A stretch of DNA of 64,000 bases, taken from Prunella strophiata. Its lineage: Eukaryota > Chordata > Aves > Passeriformes > Prunellidae. The position numbers and the translations under genes were made by a program. Under the pieces are notes generated by a model. The model made no database searches and was not told where the DNA came from. It saw nothing but the letters and a program-made list of their open reading frames with translations. This document shows positions 57,406-64,000 of this stretch, piece by piece. The number at the start of each line of letters is the position of its first letter. Position 1 is the stretch's first letter. The stretch is from contig JAZBQD010000030.1 in assembly GCA_036583965.1 (NCBI GenBank), positions 112,559,889 through 112,623,888 of the forward strand, in the 5' to 3' direction.

Positions 57406-59965
57406 AGGCTTCTAAAACAGGCACAAGAACTTGGACTAAATAATTACCATGGTACTTTTAGGCTTCCAGGCAGTTCTAAGAGGATGTGAAAGGCAAGTTT
57501 TAAGTTTTAGGCACGTCTTTTACTCAATTCATTAATGTATTTTTTTGCAAAATTCCCAGATTGTGCCACAAAACAGCCATGTAGATCCCTTGGCCACCTG
57601 ACACGTGAGCACAGGACTGCCAGGGATGAGAGAGGGCTTCAAAAACCACTTTTCTTCACCCCCATGGAGAAGAGCTGGAGGGCTTGGGAATTTCTCCAGC
57701 ATTTTCTGCAACCACACTGACACTGAAATAGTCAATTTTAGAAATAATTTCTCTTTTCCCCTGTGAGGAGGAGTACGTGTGCATTAGTGTACTCAAAATA
57801 CAAGGGGAAGAAAATAGGGGAAAATCAAAATATTCATTTGTTTTATGGTTGAAAAATGCCCTCATGCTGTCTAGTTCCCAGAAACTGGTCTGGTACATCC
57901 ACACATTTCAGTTTTCTGGGATGGGAATGAGTTTGGATGACCCAGCCATGAGTTGGATCCCATTGTGCTGCTGAGGGTAAATACAGATCATGACTAACAC
58001 ATGCTGCTTTGAAGTGCTCCTATCTTTAAACACACAAGGCTAATAAATGCTGGAAAATTCTGTATTTTCTACCAAGACTAGGCTGAACATTTTCCACTCT
58101 TTATTCAAAGAGGGGGGGGATGGAATTTTTTTTAATTTCTTCCAGCATATGCTGAGGATAAATCCAGGAAATATGTGCAAGGTCCTTGGACATTGTGATG
58201 GGCTCATATCCTGGCACAGAGGCACAGCTCATAGCCTGGCTCCCCAAGGGACTGGAGTGTCTGAATGGCTGCTGGTTACAAATGTGGAAAAATTCCAAGT
58301 GCCTCTGCATGGCTGTAAGCAAGCTGTAAACCTCCCACCTCAGGTTTCCTAGAAAAAGACAGAAAATTGGGACTACAGCAAGTGGAACACAGCCTTTGGA
58401 GGAGGGTTTGAGTCTCAAAACAGGTGTGAAAATTACCTTGGCTGTCCCAGGAGGTGGCAGGGGAGGGGACATACAGGCAAGGATGCAAAGAAATGAAAGA
58501 GCTTTTATCAGCAGGGCATGGGAAGAGGAAGGAAAAATAGGAGAAAGAGGCAAAAATGGAGATTTAAAGAAGAAAAAGAGTTCTGAAGTGCAGCCAGGAG
58601 AGTAGCAAAATGCTGTGAGACTGACACCCTCATTAACAATTTATGGAAGGGGATGGAAGTGGAGTTTAAGACATCCTTGCAGGGGTTACTTGGGGCAGTT
58701 GGACTTGATTTGATGATGGTGACACGAGGTCAGCTCTGAGCTGTCAGCAAACAGGGAGACAACCAGAGCATCAAAACACGGGCTGAGAACCTGAGGGCAG
58801 CAGCCAAAGGGGTTGGCTTAGCTCAAATTCCCTCACCCATAGAAAAAAGGGAATTCCACAGGACAGGGGATGCCAGGGAGGCTCCAATGGCCAGGGAAAC
58901 CCACACAGCTCATTTTCCTGTCTAACCATGGAAAGTGAGATGGATCTGAGGGATGTGGGGAAGGAAACAGCAACTGGATGTCAAGAGGTTTGCAGAAAGA
59001 GAGATGAAAGCGGAAGGAAGGATGACTGTGAGCCTGAGGGAATTCAGAGGTTCAGGAGAAAAAAAAAAAAAAAGGAGGCTTAAAAAGAAAATAAGGTCAG
59101 GTTTAGCTCAGAAACTGAGGCCAGAGGATGGGCTGCAGGGCAGCTGTGATGTGCAATTCAGGAGGAGGAGGCAGGTCAGCACATCTGGGCTGAAGCAGCA
59201 GCCTGAGCGAGGAGACGCTGGAGTGGGCAAATGCTGTGCCTCATTTCTCTTTCCACACTCACCACTTTAATATATTTTCAGCTAACATTTCATTACAATT
59301 TCCACAAACATTTCATGTCACGACTCCCTTACAATGCAGGCTGCAGACAGAACAGCTGTAAAATAGCCCTGCCAATGCTGGTAATTTGCACTGGGAATGA
59401 AATATCCAGCTCCAGTCGCTGACGAGTGCTGTGCAAAATGAGCTCACTGGCATTTTTCATTTCTTTAACCACTTACCTCAACAATTAAATGTATTGCAAT
59501 GCTAAATGGGTAGTATGTAATCAGTCACTGCAGACTGTATAAAAGCATCAGACCATACATCTCTGTTGTTTTGTCATGAGCTGTACAAAGTGCTGGCTTA
59601 GCACTCTGCAAGCGGCTTTGTTCACTCTTGTTACTTTAATTGTACACCAAAAAAAAGGAAAGTTTCATTCATACTCTGTGTGTGTGTCTCCTGCTCTGTG
59701 CCAAATCCAATATTCTCTCCTTTTCCTACTCAGTGCAGACCACAGAGGAAGGTTTTAGCACAACAAGCTTTGAGGTGGGAAGCCAGTCTCTGCTTTAATA
59801 TTTTGGATGTTCCACTTTCAATTCTGGAACAGCTCTTGAGCTGAGACATGGCTGGTACTCCCAGTCACTGCTGGATTTCTATTTCTCTACTTTGGACAAA
59901 AGCTGAGGTGTTTGGTTTGTGACTCAGTCATCTATTTCTCAAAAATATCTGGTGGGCTTTACTCA

Positions 59966-60112
59966 GAATAGAACCATGGAATGGTTTGGGTTGGAAGGGA
60001 CCCCAAAGTTCATCTTGTTCCACCTCCCTGCCCTGGGCAGGGCCACCTCCCACTGTCCCACACCCAGGCACACACTGGCTCCCATCCAGCCAGCTGTCAG
60101 CCCACCTTTGCA
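59966..60112 (-). mobile_element. CR1 LINE 3' fragment, antisense
   Basis: Starts cagaatagaaccatggaatg, GGTTTGGGTTGGAAGGGACC, CACCTCCCTGCCCTGGGCAG, CACCTCCCACTGTCCCACAC. It is cut short after that. Confidence 0.85.
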
Positions 60113-60249
60113 ACACCACTCCTGTGCTTTTTCAGATTAGATTTTAAGATTTAAATTTTTTTATTGTTGTACTTGCTGAAGAGAAAAGCTCCTGGTGCCT
60201 TGCACAGCCACAGCTCCATGAGAAACAGGGACTGATGAGTCAGGAGCTG

Positions 60250-60465
60250 ACTGATCCCACTGACAGGACAAGAGGGGAGAGTCTCAAGCTGTACCAGGGG
60301 GAGTTTAGGCTGGACATTGGGAGCCTGTCTGAGTTCAAGAAGCATTTGGACAATGCTCTCAGGCACATGGTGGGATTCCTGGGGTGTTCTGTGCAGGGCC
60401 AGGAGTTGGACTGGATGATCCTGGTGGGTCCCTTCCAACTCAGCCATTTTATGACATTTTATGGT
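60250..60465 (+). mobile_element. CR1 LINE 3' fragment
   Basis: Sense CR1: TGACAGGACAAGAGGGGAGA, GTTTAGGCTGGACATTGGGA, GTTGGACTGGATGATCCTGG, GGGTCCCTTCCAACTCAGCC, and a changed tail ATTTTATGACATTTTATGG. Confidence 0.85.
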
Positions 60466-60828
60466 GGCATTTTCCCCCCAGCCCCACGGCTGCCTTTGCT
60501 GGAGGGAGGGTCACTCCAGGGCTGTGCACTCAGCTTCAAGCCCTTCCAAAGGAATGTGACTTTCTTAAATGACAAAGCACCAGGGAGGGATTTCTGGAAT
60601 GCCCCAGGAACATAAATCCCATCAGCCTATCAGATCTGAGAGCCTAAGTTGCTTTTGGTCTTCTGGAGACTTTATCATCAGTCAGCTCACATTCACTTCA
60701 CCACATTTTCCCAGGTATTCTGACTGAATACAGCTGCTTTGCTTCTTCCAATTTCTCTCCTTTTACATTGTGCCAAAACTTGGGGGGGTGGAAATGCAAC
60801 GTACAATCAATGACTTTGTGTAGCATAA

Positions 60829-61325
60829 CTCTGTCCCTGTGCCCTGCTCAGGTGAAATCCCACCTGCAGAGCTGCCCCAGCCCTGGGAGGAGCTGGAGCT
60901 GCTGCAGAGAGCCCAGAGGAGGCTCCAGGATGGGCAGAGGGATGGAGCAGCTCTGCTGGCAGGAAAGGCTGGCACAGCTGGCATTGTTCACCTGCACAGG
61001 AGAAGCTTTGGGCTGAGCTCAGGGTGGCCTTGCAGGGCCTGAAGGAGCCCCAGGGAACCTGGAGAGAGACAATTTCCAGGGCATGCAGGGACAGCACACA
61101 GGGAATGGCTCCCACTGACAGAGGGCAGGGCTGGATGGGAGATTGGGAATGAGGAATTGTTCCCTGTGAGGGTGGGCAGGGGCTGGGATGGAATTGCCAG
61201 AGCAGCTGTGGCTGCCCCTGGATCCCTGGCAGTGCCCAAGGCCAGGCTGGACACTGGGGCTGGGAGCAGCCTGGCACAGTGGAAGGTGTCCCTGCCATGG
61301 CAGGGGTGGAACAAGATGAACTCCA
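60829..61325 (+). mobile_element. CR1 LINE 3' fragment, about 500 bp
   Basis: Among the longer sense copies: CTGTGCCCTGCTCAGGTGAA, GGAGGAGCTGGAGCTGCTGC, GGAGAAGCTTTGGGCTGAGC, the GGACACTGGGG block and GCAGGGGTGGAACAAGATGA. It ends in AACTCCAGGG without the tail. Open frames of about 200-230 residues on the opposite strand are repeat artefacts. Confidence 0.9.
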
Positions 61326-61399
61326 GGGATGGTTCCTCTGTGCTGGGCACTGCTGAGGCCACTGCTGACTTCCCCTGCCCAGTTTTGGACTCCTTCCTT

Positions 61400-61475
61400 C
61401 CAAAAGGAGACTGAGGGGCTGGAGCATGTCCAGAGAAGGGAATGGAGCTGGGGAGGGGTCTGGGAAACACATCAC
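61400..61475 (+). mobile_element. Short internal CR1 piece
   Basis: AAGGAGACTGAGGGGCTGGA, GCATGTCCAGAGAAGGGAAT, GGAGCTGGGGAGGGGTCTGG. This matches CR1 text that lies 5' of the usual 3' blocks. Confidence 0.65.
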
Positions 61476-61943
61476 ACACGTGTGGAGCTCCATGCCCCCA
61501 GTGCTCCCTGGTGGAGTCTCCCCATCCCCTCCTCATGCCCACACCAGCACTCTGCAGGGTTTTACCAAGTGGTTTTCAGGAGGTGTTTTGGGGGCTCTGT
61601 TTTGCAGCACAGGCCCAGTTCAGCCTCTCTCCCTCACCTCTTTCCCCCTGCAGTCATGGCTGCTGAGAGCTGGCTGTGCAGGACATCTCAGGATGCTCCC
61701 TGCAGTTTCTGTTTGAAGGTTTGGGCTGTGCCCTGTCACCAGCCTGGCTGTGGGGCTCAGCCTAAAGGAGAGGCTGAGGTGCCTGAGAGTGGGACAGGAA
61801 GGGGCTGGAAATTACAGCCAGGGCTGGAAATGCCACACTCAGTGCCCTGGGCTGGTTTTGTGCTGCTGCTGAGGTCACTGCAGGTACAACTTCAGCTCCT
61901 TGTGAGCATCCTGCCCTTTTCCTGTCCCCTCAGCAGCTCCCCG

Positions 61944-62282
61944 TGGGATTCACATTCTCTGAACCTGAGAGAAGCAGAGAAAAGAATGACTAAAACAATT
62001 CTTATCTCATTTGCTACTCCTGTGTTATACCAAAATAAGATACAACATGGAGATGGTTTTCCCAAAGTGATGGTGCTTTATTCCCTTGGCCTAGCAGGGC
62101 CAAGCACATGTGCAGACTGTCAGACGACAAACAGTCATGAGTTTTTCTTCAGTTTAATTCTCATTCAGTTTCAGTTTAAATACAGTACAGAATAATATAG
62201 TATAATAAAATAATTAGTTAGCCTTCTGATATGGAGTCAGGTGCATCATTCTTCACCGAGGGGTCTCCTGAAATTAATTGCA
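61944..62282. mobile_element. LTR-like fragment
   Basis: A 340-bp block that begins TGGGATTCACATTC and ends AATTAATTGCA, so TG...CA. It contains poly(A)-type signals on both strands (AATAAA at 62204-62209 on +, and TTTATT at 62077-62082, AATAAA on minus). It resembles avian retroviral LTR sequence from memory. I see no clear target duplication, and the strand cannot be fixed. No viral coding sequence is next to it. Confidence 0.4.
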
Positions 62283-63709
62283 GGTCCCTGTGGTGAGGGT
62301 GGCAGTGTGCTCACCCCAGGCACTCCCCAGAGCCACAGCTCCCTCTCCTCCCACGTGTCAGGTCACATTTGCTGCCCAAGGCATATTCCCATTTCTCCCA
62401 AAAGATGGCACTAGGATTCACCAGAACTGAGCTGCTCAGAGCCCTGGATATTTCACATTTGAGAGGAATCCCAGCAGGACCCTCCAGGCAGTGCCCATCC
62501 TCACTGCCATCACCCTCTGGAGCATCCTTAACTGGGCTCAAGGTTTTGGGCAACAACAGCAGGGAGAAAATCAAATTATCACCTGCTCAGAGCATTCAGC
62601 ATCATTTTCCTAGGATACAAATATTCCTCCCCCCACTCCCTCCCTTTACATCCTGTGTTTTATTTCTGAGGCAATGAGAAAAACAAAAATGCAATATTGG
62701 AATTAATCTTCCTGCACGCTGACATTATCTGCTGTGGCAAAATTGACAACATTAAGGTTTTTACTCAGAAGTTAATTATTTTTTTCATTTGAGCAACATA
62801 GCCCATAAACTTGTGAATAGAGAATCTGCCTGGTAATTTAGACCTTGTTTTAAGGGTTTTTTTAATGTGAATGTTTCTATGTAAAGATAATTATAGAAAT
62901 ATTTCCATGATTAAAAGGATACAATGAATGAAAGTAACTTTTGGTGAGATAATTTTTCCTTGCAATCTCTATAACCCATTGAAGAGAGCTTTTTATCTGA
63001 CAGTGAAGCAATAATTTCTTTTCCTGAAAAACAACCCCCATTCCAAGATAATGGACTTTTTGTATTCATTAACATCTCTGATGAAGCTATCACCTGAAGA
63101 GGTGGAAGTTTTCTTTTCATTAAAGAAAATTATAGGATCACAGCTCTATAAATGAAAACAAGTTAGTGTGCAGATGAAGGATTTCCAAAGACAGCAGAAT
63201 TCCATGGCTGAAATGCTGTCCCAATGCATTTAATAATGAAGGGAGCATCTTGTCCAAGTAATTCACCTGCCTGGGCAGCTCAGCAGCAGCATCCAAGGAC
63301 CACTGAATCCTACAGCTGCTCTAAAATAATTTTTATTAGCAATAACAACTGCAGCAGTGACATTTTTTGCTCTTTTGTTTTGCAAATGTTTCTCCTGAAA
63401 GATGGGTGCCTGATTCCCACGTGCTTCCAATGTTTTGTGGGACCAAAGTTTAGCATGCAGCCAGAAAAGTTCTTTTTTTTCCTCTGTGGGCTACCAGCAC
63501 TAAAGAGTGAATAAAAACACGAGTGTGAGAGGCAGCTGAAGACTCTGCTGAGCCCTGGTGTGAAAACCCTCCTGGCAGAGCTGGGGAAGGGGATGTTCTG
63601 CAGTGCAGGGGTTCCTCCAAGCACCTGAGCTTGGAGGTGTCTGTCCAGCACTTTGCTGTCCCTGTCCATTTTCCTGTTTTAACAGTGACCTCCACATCCC
63701 ACTCATGGG

Positions 63710-63715
63710 GGTTCT

Positions 63716-63747
<32 letters not shown>

Positions 63748-63965
63748 TTGTGGCTTTTTTTTGTGGCTTTTTTTTTTTTTTTGGTGGTTTTTTTTGGGGG
63801 GGTCTTTTGTGGGTTTTTTTTTTTGTTGTTGTTTTTGTTTTTGGCGTTTAGTTGGTTGGGGTTTTTTGTGGGTTTTTTTTGGTGGTTTTTTTTGGGGTTT
63901 TTTTGTTGTTGTTTATGTGTTTGTTTGTGGTTTTTGTTTTTTGGGGTTTTTTTGTGCTTTGCAGC
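63710..63965. repeat. G/T homopolymer-rich tract at the window edge
   Basis: Long T runs alternate with G runs, including 16 consecutive G (63732-63747), and almost no A or C for 250 bases. It may be a real low-complexity tract or a zone of poor base calling. Confidence 0.85.
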
Positions 63966-64000
63966 CCATTTTTGTTGCTCGTGTCTTCAGGGCTGTTCAG

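Larger units (their letters stand above)
53651..64000. other. Region downstream of ERG, intergenic
   Basis: No exon could be supported. In mammals the next gene on this side of ERG is KCNJ15, facing it; none of its single large coding exon is seen here, so it would lie beyond the window. The stretch holds CR1 fragments, a palindrome pair, an LTR-like piece and homopolymer runs (A at 54642-54663, T at about 56806-56821). 53700-55875, 56170-56990, 57445-59960 and 62300-63700 show nothing else I recognise. Confidence 0.75.

Noticed and set aside
60807..62195. Frames of 184-288 residues on both strands
   Set aside because: They read through CR1 and LTR-like sequence and match no protein I know. 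CR1 enzyme motifs are absent.
53651..64000. KCNJ15, the expected downstream neighbour
   Set aside because: No frame on either strand shows a potassium channel pore or the length of its coding exon.
1..64000. CRISPR arrays, operons and bacterial-type elements
   Set aside because: Repeats here are CR1, LTR, micro- and minisatellites. The gene has introns and a vertebrate 3' UTR, so these feature types do not apply.

Overview
This is a stretch of a bird nuclear genome. It carries most of one gene, the ETS-family transcription factor ERG, on the + strand. The avian call rests on about 30 short, 5'-truncated CR1 LINE copies in both orientations, many ending in the ATTCTATG-type CR1 tail, and on an avian-style endogenous retroviral LTR. 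The copy style and the LTR suggest Neoaves and probably a songbird, but that is an inference.

Layout. 1-21925 is upstream sequence, most likely an intron of ERG, with CR1 copies, one solo LTR nested in a CR1, an (AT)n microsatellite and a 17-bp minisatellite. Nine ERG coding exons follow: 21926-22143, 34540-34691, 37480-37683, 38617-38697, 40601-40672, 46767-46835, 47185-47241, 48821-48868 and 51581-52101. All introns are GT-AG. The spliced exons give 1422 nt, or 473 residues plus a stop. That equals the length of human ERG downstream of its alternative N-terminal exon, so only the short first coding exon is missing; I did not find it here. The 3' UTR runs from 52102 to a poly(A) signal at 53620-53625. 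From about 53650 to 64000 I see only intergenic sequence with more CR1 pieces, one LTR-like fragment and a G/T tract at the edge.

The exons encode, in order, an N-terminal activation region, the PNT/SAM domain (mainly 37480-37683), a string of short in-frame exons forming the central linker, and the ETS DNA-binding domain with the C-terminal tail in one CpG-rich exon. ERG binds GGAA sites and works in endothelium, blood stem cells and cartilage. Introns hold the other notable features: a roughly 930-bp purine/pyrimidine tract (44347-45277) and a cluster of E-box, GATA and ETS motifs near 29460-29504 that could be an enhancer.

I found no second protein gene, RNA gene, CRISPR array or unknown system. 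The longer open frames outside ERG are readings through CR1, low-complexity DNA or the antisense of the last exon. Positions of CR1 ends are approximate (about 10-20 bp), since no alignment could be run.
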